This document shows, piece by piece, positions 8,496-16,031 of a DNA stretch of 64,000 bases. The DNA is taken from assembly GCF_900104895.1 (NCBI RefSeq), contig NZ_LT629742.1:1364001-1428000 (forward strand), in the 5' to 3' direction. A model generated the notes under the pieces. It was not told the DNA's origin. It searched no databases and saw only the letters and a program-made list of their open reading frames with translations. The position numbers and the translations under genes are program-made. Within the stretch, counting starts at the first letter, position 1, and each line of letters begins with the position of its first letter. The stretch is from Microterricola viridarii. Lineage in GTDB: Bacteria > Actinomycetota > Actinomycetes > Actinomycetales > Microbacteriaceae.

Positions 8496-9764
8496 CTACG
8501 CATCCACCGGGTTGTCGACCATGCACTCTATCTCCACGTGCAGGTCTCCCTTGCGCGTGTATTCCGAATGCGGGCCAACGTTAGAGATAGCTTCCCATGC
8601 CGCGGCGTCTACCCTGCGCCGTGGCACACCGGTCGCATGAAGAAATACCGGAAACCGGATCTTTCTGGGCGAACCGGCCGTCGACGGGGCGCGCGGGCCG
8701 ATGTCGATGTGCAGCATCACGTCGTGCCGCTTGGAGTCGCTCACCAGCAGCCAGACCGCCGTCAGCATGGCGTCGCGCTGCGCGGGGGAGAGCAGGCCGG
8801 CCAGGCTCCCCGGGTCGTCCAGCGAGACGGCGGGCGCCAGGAACTCCGACTCGGTGATGGCGTTGTGCAGCCAGGTCTTCTTGCGCCCCTCCACCAGGTG
8901 CAGGCGCAGTTGGGTGGCCAGCTGCGAGGCGGCGCCGGCGGCATCCGGATGCAGCGGCAGCGCCGTCCTGCCCTCTGCGACATCGTCGAGCAACCGCTCG
9001 GCGTCGAGGTCGAGGCGCACGAGCTCCTCGGAGGCCAGCATGCCCACGGCCAGGCGCGGGGCGTCGACGGTGCTCTGCACCAGCACCAGGTCCAGCTCCA
9101 GCTGCACCATCCGGCGGAAGGCGCGCACCACCGAGATCGCGATGAAGGGCAGCCAGACGGCGATCGCGATCGCCACCAGCTCGGGGCCCAGGGTGAGCGG
9201 GCTGCTGCGCTCCTGGACGAGTGCGGCGACGAGCAGCACCGCGCCGAGCGTGACGGTGGCGGCCATCACCTCCCTGGTCTCGCGCACGCTGACCAGGGGC
9301 GTCATCATGACGCCGGCGGCGAGGGCGGCGGTCGGGTAGACGCTCAGGCCGGCGGCGGCGGCGACGGCGCTGAGATCGAGCGTCACCACGCCCGCCAGCC
9401 CGACGAGGGTCAGCGTGAACAGCCAGGTGGGCATGGTGCCGCCGCAGAGCAGGACGCCGAGGAGCGCGCCGGCCGCCGTCACGAGCAGCAGCAGCCAGGC
9501 GGAGATGGCGAGCGTGGGCGTCGGGTAGGAGGTCCACTGCTCGATCGTGCGCCAGACCAGGAACAGGGCCATGACCAGGCTGCCGGCGATCATGCCGCCG
9601 GCCAGGTCGCGCCCGCCGAGGCCGCGCTGGTTGGCCCTGGTGGTGGAAACGGTGCGCTCGGAGCGCCGGAAGGTGCGCTGCGGCTCGCGCTGCCTGCGCT
9701 CGCGCCCGACGATCACACCGAGGGTGTTCTCCTCGATGCCGGAACCCGTTCGTGCCTTGCTCAT
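8496..9764 (-). CDS. membrane protein resembling a truncated histidine kinase
   Basis: 422 residues. After a basic, Thr/Arg-rich N-terminus come about 5-6 hydrophobic segments (residues 55-210), then a cytoplasmic part of about 200 residues. That part ends with W-E-A-I-S-N-V-G-P-H-S-E, which looks like a HATPase N-box (E-x-x-x-N), yet the protein stops about 20 residues later and lacks the G1 and G2 ATP-binding glycine motifs. No obvious H-box histidine is present. Its ATG overlaps the upstream kinase stop by 4 bp, and the response regulator starts 45 bp downstream. I infer a non-catalytic sensor or modulator of the pair; no frame-shifted remainder of an ATPase domain fits in the gap. Confidence 0.7.
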   Translation of the reverse strand: MSKARTGSGIEENTLGVIVGRERRQREPQRTFRRSERTVSTTRANQRGLGGRDLAGGMIAGSLVMALFLVWRTIEQWTSYPTPTLAISAWLLLLVTAAGALLGVLLCGGTMPTWLFTLTLVGLAGVVTLDLSAVAAAAGLSVYPTAALAAGVMMTPLVSVRETREVMAATVTLGAVLLVAALVQERSSPLTLGPELVAIAIAVWLPFIAISVVRAFRRMVQLELDLVLVQSTVDAPRLAVGMLASEELVRLDLDAERLLDDVAEGRTALPLHPDAAGAASQLATQLRLHLVEGRKKTWLHNAITESEFLAPAVSLDDPGSLAGLLSPAQRDAMLTAVWLLVSDSKRHDVMLHIDIGPRAPSTAGSPRKIRFPVFLHATGVPRRRVDAAAWEAISNVGPHSEYTRKGDLHVEIECMVDNPVDA

Positions 9765-11050
9765 CGCTCACCGCCGAAATGCCGCTCGTGCCCGTACGGC
9801 TCGTCGTATCCGGCGGCCTCGTCGTGGCCGAACACCTCGTCGTGCTTGGGAACCTCCAGGACGACGGTGGTGCCCGATCCGGGGGAGGAGAACAGTCGGG
9901 CGTTGCCGCCGACCTCGCGGAGCCGGCCGACGACGGATTCGGCGAAGCCGAGCCGGGCCGGGTCGACGTCGCCGAGGTTGAACCCGACGCCGGCGTCGGT
10001 GACCATGGCGCGCAGCGTGTGCTCGTCGTCGGTGATCGTGACGTCGGCCTCGCTGACCTGGGCGTGCCTGCGCACATTCTCGAGGCACTCGCCGAGGGCG
10101 CCGAGGAAGGCGTCCAGCACCGCGCTCGGCAGCAGGATCTGGCCGCTGCCGTGCCACTTGACGTCGAGGCCCATCCGGCCGAAGCGCTGCTTGACCGACT
10201 CGAGGGTGTTGCCGAGCGCCGACTCGGCGACGGGCTGGAGGTTGTAGGTTCCGGAGCGGAGCGGGGTGGGCACCCCGCCGAGGCGCAGCTGCCGCAGCAG
10301 CTTCGCGTCGTTGGCCGCCTGGTGCCGCAGCGCGTCCGCGCTCACCCCGACCCCGGAGTGCGCGAGCAGCGTGAGGGTGGCCAGCACGGTGTCGTGCAGC
10401 AGCCGGGCGTCCTGGCGCCGCTGCGCCTCCGCCTCGCTGGCCAGCCGCTCCGCGCGGTGGGCACGGCCGATGCTGGCGATGCGCTGCATCACCCGCGGAA
10501 CGCTCTGGGCGATCCACCAGCCCGCCGTGCCGATGGCCGCCCACGCCGCGATGGTGAGCAGCAGCGGGGTCGAGCTGGGCAACGCGCGCGGGGCGGATGC
10601 CACGGTGACGCTCAGGCAGGTCAGCGCGAAGCCGACCGCGATCAGCAGCAGCCGGGAACGGCTCATCGTCGCCATGAGCGCCAGCGCACCGAGGACCCCG
10701 GAGCCGATCACCGCGATCGCCGCGACGGCCGCCACGCTGGGGTCATGGCTGAGCGCCGGATCGAGCGCCTCGCCCGCATCACGGACCGCCCCGGGGTCCA
10801 CGCCGAGCAACAGGATCGCGAAGTTGCCGGCGATCAGGCAGATCGCCATCCAGAGAGGGGCGCCCCGCTCGCCAATGAAGTAGTGGGCGATGGCCGTGAT
10901 CGCGACGAGCGCGAGCGTCGAGACCAGCGTCAGCGGCGCCACCCCTCCGGGCAGCACGATGCACACGGCGGCGAGGAAGCAGGAGGCGAGACCGGAATAC
11001 CGCACGGTCCGGCGAAGCAGCCGGTCACGCTCTTTCAGAATGCGCTGCAT
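9761..11050 (-). CDS. NarL-type sensor histidine kinase
   Basis: 429 residues: about five or six transmembrane helices within residues 17-185, then a HisKA_3-like segment with L-L-H-D-T-V-L-A-T-L (phosphoacceptor His about 219), N-box E-C-L-E-N-V-R-R-H-A (about 321-330), G1 D-A-G-V-G-F (about 352) and G2 G-S-G-T-T-V near the C-terminus. All catalytic motifs are present, so it should be active. No periplasmic sensing domain is obvious, so it may sense within or near the membrane. The start ATG 11050 gives the first sensible Met; the open frame farther upstream runs antisense-like through metX. The gene begins 38 bp after metX and may be cotranscribed with it. Confidence 0.85.
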   Translation of the reverse strand: MQRILKERDRLLRRTVRYSGLASCFLAAVCIVLPGGVAPLTLVSTLALVAITAIAHYFIGERGAPLWMAICLIAGNFAILLLGVDPGAVRDAGEALDPALSHDPSVAAVAAIAVIGSGVLGALALMATMSRSRLLLIAVGFALTCLSVTVASAPRALPSSTPLLLTIAAWAAIGTAGWWIAQSVPRVMQRIASIGRAHRAERLASEAEAQRRQDARLLHDTVLATLTLLAHSGVGVSADALRHQAANDAKLLRQLRLGGVPTPLRSGTYNLQPVAESALGNTLESVKQRFGRMGLDVKWHGSGQILLPSAVLDAFLGALGECLENVRRHAQVSEADVTITDDEHTLRAMVTDAGVGFNLGDVDPARLGFAESVVGRLREVGGNARLFSSPGSGTTVVLEVPKHDEVFGHDEAAGYDEPYGHERHFGGER

Positions 11051-11088
11051 GGATCCTGCCGGTGGAGGGGACGGGGGTCGCCCCCAGA

Positions 11089-12309
11089 CTATCCTGCGGC
11101 TTGCTCCGGCTGCAGGAGGCGCAGCAGCTGCTGGGCGACGAACTCCGTCTCGATCAGGAAGCCGTCGTGGCCGTACTCCGAGACGAGCTCGACGGGGACG
11201 TCGCCGTCGATGTTGCCGGACAGGCCCGCGGCGATCACCTGCTGGCCGTCCAGCGGGAACAGCCGGTCGCTGTCGATGCCGAGCACGAGGCTGGTCGCGG
11301 TGACCCTGGCCAGCGCCGCCTGGATCCCGCCGCGGCCGCGGCCGATGTCGTGCGAGTTCATCGCCTCGACGAGCGTGATGTAGCTGTTGGCATCGAAGCG
11401 GCGGGTGAACTTGTTGCCGTGGAAGTCGAGGTAGGACTCGACGGCGAAGCGGCCGCCGTCGCCCAGCGGGCTGATGCCGCTCTGCCAGCTGCGGTCGAAG
11501 CGCTCGTTGAGCTCGCTGTGGCTGCGGTAGTTGAGCATGGCCATCCGCCGGGCCAGGGCGAGGCCGCGGGTCGGGCCGTCTCCGGCGACGGCGTCGTAGT
11601 ACTCGCCGCCCTGGAACAGCGGGTCGGTGCGCACGGCCTCGATCTGCACCGAGTTCAACGCGATCTGGTCGGCCGTCGTCACCGGGGGAGCGGCGAGCAC
11701 GGCCAGGCGCTCGACCCGCTCCGGCCGCCCGACGGCCCACTCGATGGCGTGCATGCCGCCCATCGAGCCGCCGATGACGGCGGCCCAGCAGTCGATGCCG
11801 AGGGCGTCGGCGAGGGCGGCCTGGGCGTCGACCTGGTCGCGGATGGTCAGGAACGGGAAGCGGGTGCCCCACTCGCTGCCGTCCGGGGCGAGCGAGGCGG
11901 GGCCGGTGGAGCCCTGGCATCCGCCCAGCATGTTGGGGGCGACCACGAACCAGCGGTCGGTGTCGACGGCCTTGCCCGGTCCGACGATGCCGCCCCACCA
12001 GCCGGCGGTGGCATGCCCGGGGCCGGAGTCGCCGACCACGTGGCTGTCGCCGGTGAGCGCGTGCAGCACGAGCACGGCGTTGTCGGCCGCCTCGTTCAGC
12101 TCGCCCCAGCTCTCGTAGGCCATCCGGGCGTAGGGAAGCGTGCCGCCGGCCTCGAACTGCCGGGCGCCGATGCCGACGAAGCGGCGGTTGCCGACGGGGT
12201 CTCCCTCGCGCCAGGCCCCCGTTGCGGGCGCCTTGCCGAGCAGCGTGCGCGCCTGGGCCTCCGTGATGAAGCTCGAGGGCGCGACATCCGCCGAAGTCTG
12301 CCAATCCAT
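11089..12309 (-). CDS. metX: homoserine O-acetyltransferase
   Basis: 406 residues, an alpha/beta-hydrolase fold enzyme that acetylates homoserine with acetyl-CoA in methionine synthesis. The nucleophile elbow G-G-S-M-G-G-M-H-A places Ser at about 182; the acid is Asp about 346 in L-G-I-D-S-D and the His about 381 in Y-G-H-D-G-F. N-M-L-G-G-C-Q-G-S-T-G-P is the family hallmark. No Shine-Dalgarno is near ATG 12309, but CACAAT (12316-12321) lies 6 nt upstream, suggesting leaderless initiation in addition to readthrough from metY. It is the partner of metY, 92 bp upstream on the same strand. Confidence 0.95.
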   Translation of the reverse strand: MDWQTSADVAPSSFITEAQARTLLGKAPATGAWREGDPVGNRRFVGIGARQFEAGGTLPYARMAYESWGELNEAADNAVLVLHALTGDSHVVGDSGPGHATAGWWGGIVGPGKAVDTDRWFVVAPNMLGGCQGSTGPASLAPDGSEWGTRFPFLTIRDQVDAQAALADALGIDCWAAVIGGSMGGMHAIEWAVGRPERVERLAVLAAPPVTTADQIALNSVQIEAVRTDPLFQGGEYYDAVAGDGPTRGLALARRMAMLNYRSHSELNERFDRSWQSGISPLGDGGRFAVESYLDFHGNKFTRRFDANSYITLVEAMNSHDIGRGRGGIQAALARVTATSLVLGIDSDRLFPLDGQQVIAAGLSGNIDGDVPVELVSEYGHDGFLIETEFVAQQLLRLLQPEQAAG

Positions 12310-12337
12310 GACTCAATTGTGGCGTGGAAACAGAGCG

Positions 12338-12385
12338 GCCCGGGCATTGTTACAGCTGCGGTGTCGCAGCTGAACAAGCCCGGGC
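12338..12385 (-). terminator. long hairpin between metY and metX
   Basis: The outer arms GCCCGGGC and inner arms CAGCTGCG/CGCAGCTG, joined by TTGTT/AACAA, make a stem of about 21 bp with two single A bulges and a GTGT loop. It follows the metY stop by 16 bp. On the minus strand it is followed by CTCTGTTTCC, a weak T-rich tract. It could be a terminator, partial terminator or mRNA-stabilising structure that sets the metY:metX ratio. Confidence 0.7.
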
Positions 12386-12401
12386 GGCTCTTCAGGGGTG
12401 T

Positions 12402-13733
12402 TTAGGCGTTGGCGTTGGCCGCGTCGGTGACGGCGCGGGCGGCCGCGAAGCCGGTCTCCAGGTCGGCCAGGATGTCGGCGATGTTCTCGATGCCGAGCGA
12501 GAGGCGCACCAGGCCGGGCGTGACGCCGGCGGAGAGCTGCGCCTCGGGCGAGAGCTGCGAGTGGGTGGTGGATGCCGGGTGGATCACGAGCGAGCGCACG
12601 TCGCCGATGTTGGCGAGGTGGCTGAACAGCGTGAGGCTGTCGACGAGGGCGCGGCCGGCGTCGACGCCGCCCTTGAGCTCGAAGGAGAGCACCGCGCCGA
12701 CGCCCTTGGGGGCGTACTTGTTGGCGGCGCCGTACCAGGGGCTGGAGGGCAGGCCCGAGTAGTTGACCGACGCGACGTCGGGGTGGTTGTCGAGCCACTC
12801 GGCGACGTCCTGGGCGTTCTGCACGTGGCGCTCGATGCGCAGCGACAGCGTCTCGATGCCCTGGATCAGCTGCCAGGCGCTCGCCGGGGCGATGGCCGCA
12901 CCGAGGTCGCGCAGCAGCTGCACACGGGCCTTGATGATGTAGGCCAGGCCGTCGCCGACGGCGGCCGTGTAGCTGGCGCCGTGGTAGCTGGGGTCCGGCA
13001 CGGTCAGGCCGGGGAAGCGCTCGACGTTCTTGGACCACTCGAAGGTGCCGCCGTCGACGATGATGCCGCCGATGACGGTGCCGTGGCCGCCGAGGAACTT
13101 GGTGGCGGAGTGGATGATGATGTCGGCGCCGTGCTCGAACGGGCGGATCAGGTACGGGGTGGCGATGGTGTTGTCCACGATCAGCGGCACGCCGCCCTCG
13201 TGGGCGACATCGGCGACGAGGGCGATGTCGAGGATGTTGATCTTCGGGTTGCCGATCGTCTCCGCGAAGAACAGCTTCGTGTTGGGGCGCACAGCCCGGC
13301 GCCACTCGTCGGCGTCGTCCTGGTTCTCGACGAAGGTGGTCTCGATGCCGAGCTTGGCCAGCGTGTACTTGAACAGGTTGTAGGTGTCGCCGTAGATGGA
13401 GCTCGACGAGACGATGTGGTCGCCGGCCTCGGCGATGTTCAGCACGGCGATGGTTGCCGCGGACTGGCCGGAGGAGAGCAGCAGCGCGCCGGTTCCGCCC
13501 TCGAGGGCGGTGAGGCGCTGCTCGACGACATCCTGCGTCGGGTTCTGGATGCGGGTGTAGATGTTGCCGAACTCGGCCAGCGCGAAGAGGTTCTTCGCGT
13601 GGTCGGAGTTGTTGAACACGTACGAGGTGGTCTGGTAGATCGGGGTGGCCCTGGCGTTGGTCACCGGGTCCGGGCGGGCACCGGAGTGGACCTGCTTGGT
13701 TTCGAACTTCCAGTTGCTTGTGTTGTCGCTCAT
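12402..13733 (-). CDS. metY: O-acetylhomoserine sulfhydrylase (PLP enzyme)
   Basis: 443 residues, Cys/Met-metabolism PLP family. It makes homocysteine from O-acetylhomoserine and sulfide. The PLP lysine is at about 212 in S-A-T-K-F-L-G-G-H-G; Y-T-R-I-Q-N-P-T (about 59-66) and S-S-G-Q-S-A-A (about 87) are the phosphate and ring-stacking regions; D-N-T-I-A-T-P (about 188) holds the pyridine-N aspartate. ATG 13733 was chosen because GGAG lies about 10 nt upstream (minus strand GGAGACAAACCCTC). The frame extends 30 codons upstream without homology. Direct sulfhydrylation therefore uses metX and metY together. I did not see a SAM riboswitch in the 137 bp upstream. Confidence 0.93.
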   Translation of the reverse strand: MSDNTSNWKFETKQVHSGARPDPVTNARATPIYQTTSYVFNNSDHAKNLFALAEFGNIYTRIQNPTQDVVEQRLTALEGGTGALLLSSGQSAATIAVLNIAEAGDHIVSSSSIYGDTYNLFKYTLAKLGIETTFVENQDDADEWRRAVRPNTKLFFAETIGNPKINILDIALVADVAHEGGVPLIVDNTIATPYLIRPFEHGADIIIHSATKFLGGHGTVIGGIIVDGGTFEWSKNVERFPGLTVPDPSYHGASYTAAVGDGLAYIIKARVQLLRDLGAAIAPASAWQLIQGIETLSLRIERHVQNAQDVAEWLDNHPDVASVNYSGLPSSPWYGAANKYAPKGVGAVLSFELKGGVDAGRALVDSLTLFSHLANIGDVRSLVIHPASTTHSQLSPEAQLSAGVTPGLVRLSLGIENIADILADLETGFAAARAVTDAANANA

Positions 13734-13870
13734 GAGGGTTTGTCTCCTATAGAGCGTGCGGACCATCCACCGCTCGAGTGTGAGCCTAAGCCTGAGCCCT
13801 GTGCGCAGCAATGGAGGCCGCAACTCGTCGTAACACTAGGGATTCGGGTGTAACAGTGCGCCGGTCCGGC

Positions 13871-14962
13871 CTAGCGGTTGTCGCCCCTCGGCAGCACGAT
13901 CGTGCCCGTCGCCGTGCCCTCCGAGCGCCGGAACAACCACTCGGCGCGAGGCTCGACGAGGGGCCGGAACACGCGCCGGATGAACGGCATCGAGAGCACG
14001 ACCGAGAGGGCGATGCAGAACACGATCATGCCGGGCAGCACCCACCACGGCTGCGGGCCGGCCAGCACCCCGCTCTCCCGGATCGGGTAGAGCACGAAGG
14101 AGTGCAGCAGGTAGATGTACATGGTGGCGGCGCCCAGCCCGGTGAACCAGGTGGTGCGGCGCGGCATCAGCATCAGGAAGGCGAAGACCAGGGCGAAGGC
14201 GAGCAGCATGAAGCCGAGCCGGATGCCGCCGGCCCACCACTCCGGGTAGCCGATGGCTGCGTACGACTCGTCATAGAGCAGGAAGCGGCGGAGCTTGAGA
14301 TCCCGCCAGGTGTCGACGCCCACCCAGCAGACCACGGCGAGCAGCGCGAACAGGGCGATGGCGCCCGCCCGCCAGCGCCAGAGCACGGCGGGCCGCATGG
14401 TCAGCCAGCGGCCGGTCACCTGCCACTGGCGCAGGCTCCAGCCGAGCACGAAGAAGGGGAACAGCCCGAGCGTGCGGGAGAGGGCGAACAGGGAGTCGAC
14501 GTTGCCGACGTAGCCGACCCCGATCGAGCCGATGATGGCGATCGCCAGCGGCCAACGCAGCAGCACCAGGTAGGGCAGGGCGACACGCCAGACGGCGAGG
14601 GCGAGCAGGAACCAGAGGGTCCAGCTGGCGCTCGAGTAGTCGAGCTTGAACGCGCCGCCAGCCAGCCAGTGGATCAGCGTCCAGATCGTCTCGAAGATCA
14701 GGTAGGGCAGCAGGATGTCGGTGATGATGCGCTTCATCTGACGCCCGTTCGGCGTCGCCGACTTGGCGAAGTAGCCGCTCACCGTCACGAAGATCGGCAC
14801 GTGGAAGGCGTAGATGAACAGGTACACCGCGTAGGCGGCATCCGATTCGGAGATCAGTTTGAGAATGCCGTGGCCGATCACCATCAGGGTGATGGCGATC
14901 CAGCGGGCGTTGTCCCAGAGCGGGACGCGGCGTTTGGCCTTGGCTGTGGTGGGGGAGGTCAT
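13871..14962 (-). CDS. acyltransferase family membrane protein (acyltransferase_3-like)
   Basis: 363 residues with about ten transmembrane helices. It starts with W-D-N-A-R-W-I-A-I-T-L-M-V-I-G-H-G: Arg in the first helix and the H in a V-I-G-H-G context fit the acyltransferase 3/OafA-like fold. A later Y-L-L-H-S-F-V-L-Y-P-I-R segment also matches. Such proteins O-acylate envelope glycans or lipids; target unknown. The gene is followed by metY upstream in the opposite genomic direction of reading but on the same strand, 137 bp away, with no clear terminator between them. Confidence 0.8.
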   Translation of the reverse strand: MTSPTTAKAKRRVPLWDNARWIAITLMVIGHGILKLISESDAAYAVYLFIYAFHVPIFVTVSGYFAKSATPNGRQMKRIITDILLPYLIFETIWTLIHWLAGGAFKLDYSSASWTLWFLLALAVWRVALPYLVLLRWPLAIAIIGSIGVGYVGNVDSLFALSRTLGLFPFFVLGWSLRQWQVTGRWLTMRPAVLWRWRAGAIALFALLAVVCWVGVDTWRDLKLRRFLLYDESYAAIGYPEWWAGGIRLGFMLLAFALVFAFLMLMPRRTTWFTGLGAATMYIYLLHSFVLYPIRESGVLAGPQPWWVLPGMIVFCIALSVVLSMPFIRRVFRPLVEPRAEWLFRRSEGTATGTIVLPRGDNR

Positions 14963-15063
14963 CGCGTCCCATTCTCTCCTGTCTCGCCTCTGCGGCCCAG
15001 CGTCTGTCCGTGCGTTGTGGTTCTTGTCTGTGTGGTTCGGCGCCGGGCGGCAGAATGGGAGGC

Positions 15064-15858
15064 ATGACGATGAAGCGTGGTGGCACGAGGCGTGCAGTGG
15101 TGACGGGTGCGAGTTCAGGGATCGGGGCGGCGACCGTGCGCCAGCTGCGCGCGGCTGGTTGGGACGTCGTCGGGGTGGCCCGGCGCGAGGACCGGCTGGC
15201 GGCGCTCGCCGCGGAGACCGGGGCGAGCTTCTTCGTCGCCGACCTCACCCGGCAGGCCGATGTCGATGCCCTGGCCGCCCACCTGGCCGAGACCGGGCCG
15301 TTGCACGCCGTGGTGAACAACGCCGGCGGCGCGAAGGGCCTCGACAGCGTCGAGGGCTCGGATGCCGCCGACTGGCAGTGGATGTTCGAGGTGAACGTCA
15401 TCGCCGTCAAGCGCGTGATCAGCACCCTGCTGCCGCTGCTGCGGGACACCGTGCGCGCGGAGGGCGGCGGCGCCGACATCGTCACCGTTACCTCGATCGC
15501 CGGGCACGTGGCCTACGTGGGCGGCGGCGGCTACAACGCGGCGAAGTTCGCCGCGCACGCCCTGACCGCTGTGCTGCGGCTGGAGCTGAACGGGGAGCCG
15601 ATCCGGGTGATCGAGATCGCCCCCGGCATGGTGCACACCGAGGAGTTCTCGCTGGTGCGCTTCGGCGGCGACCAGGCCAGGGCCGATGCCGTCTACGCCG
15701 AGGTGCCGAACCCGCTCAGCGCCGACGACGTGGCCGAGACGATCGTGCACGCGCTCGGCCGGCCGGCGCACGTGGACCTCGACCTGATCGTGGTCAAGCC
15801 GGTCGCCCAGTCGGCGCCGCACCTCGTCGCCAAGGGCGAGCTGCGCCCCCGCGGCTGA
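15064..15858 (+). CDS. SDR-family NAD(P)-dependent oxidoreductase (YdfG-like)
   Basis: About 264 residues of classical SDR type: cofactor loop T-G-A-S-S-G-I-G, N-N-A-G-G, catalytic Ser in V-T-S-I-A-G and Y-x-x-x-K as Y-N-A-A-K. P-G-M-V-H-T-E-E-F places it close to YdfG/serine 3-dehydrogenase-like enzymes. Two starts compete: ATG 15064, with CAGAAT (15051-15056) 7 nt upstream as in a leaderless gene, and ATG 15070, with GGGAGG (15057-15062) at an ideal 7-nt spacing. Both give the same enzyme. Substrate unknown. Confidence 0.85.
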   Translation: MTMKRGGTRRAVVTGASSGIGAATVRQLRAAGWDVVGVARREDRLAALAAETGASFFVADLTRQADVDALAAHLAETGPLHAVVNNAGGAKGLDSVEGSDAADWQWMFEVNVIAVKRVISTLLPLLRDTVRAEGGGADIVTVTSIAGHVAYVGGGGYNAAKFAAHALTAVLRLELNGEPIRVIEIAPGMVHTEEFSLVRFGGDQARADAVYAEVPNPLSADDVAETIVHALGRPAHVDLDLIVVKPVAQSAPHLVAKGELRPRG

Positions 15859-15936
15859 GCCCGCCGCCTGACCCGGCCGCCGACTCGCGCTCTGCGCCCG
15901 TCTGCGACGTCCCGCGCTCCGCGCCCGACTGCGACT

Positions 15937-15977
15937 TCTCGCTGGTCGAGTAGCGAGGAACGAGCGTATCGAGACCC
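15937..15977 (+). repeat. intergenic repeat word of the GTCGAGTAGCGAGGAACGAG type
   Basis: The stretch GGTCGAGTAGCGAGGAACGA followed by GCGTATCGAGACC is a word I recognise as widely dispersed in Microbacteriaceae intergenic regions. A related fragment (GAGCGAGGAACGAGCG) recurs in this window at about 24910-24925. It lies just before the terminator at 15982. Confidence 0.5.
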
Positions 15978-15981
15978 CGCA

Positions 15982-16015
15982 CGAGACCCGGCTTCCGGCG
16001 AGAAGCCGGGTCTCG
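15982..16015. terminator. bidirectional hairpin terminator
   Basis: A perfect 14-bp stem (CGAGACCCGGCTTC with GAAGCCGGGTCTCG) around a 6-nt loop, placed between the convergent SDR gene and the MFS gene. No strong T tract on either side. Confidence 0.8.
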
Positions 16016-16031
16016 TACGGCCCCGGCGGGC

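Noticed and set aside
9761-12316. Open frame of about 850 codons continuing from the histidine kinase through metX
   Set aside because: Only the part from ATG 11050 has kinase domains. The upstream part is Arg/Pro/Gly-rich antiparallel-frame noise over metX, which is a clear gene in another frame.
13734-13870. Possible SAM-responsive riboswitch upstream of metY
   Set aside because: Only 137 bp, with no conserved core of any SAM riboswitch class that I could see, and metY has a normal Shine-Dalgarno.
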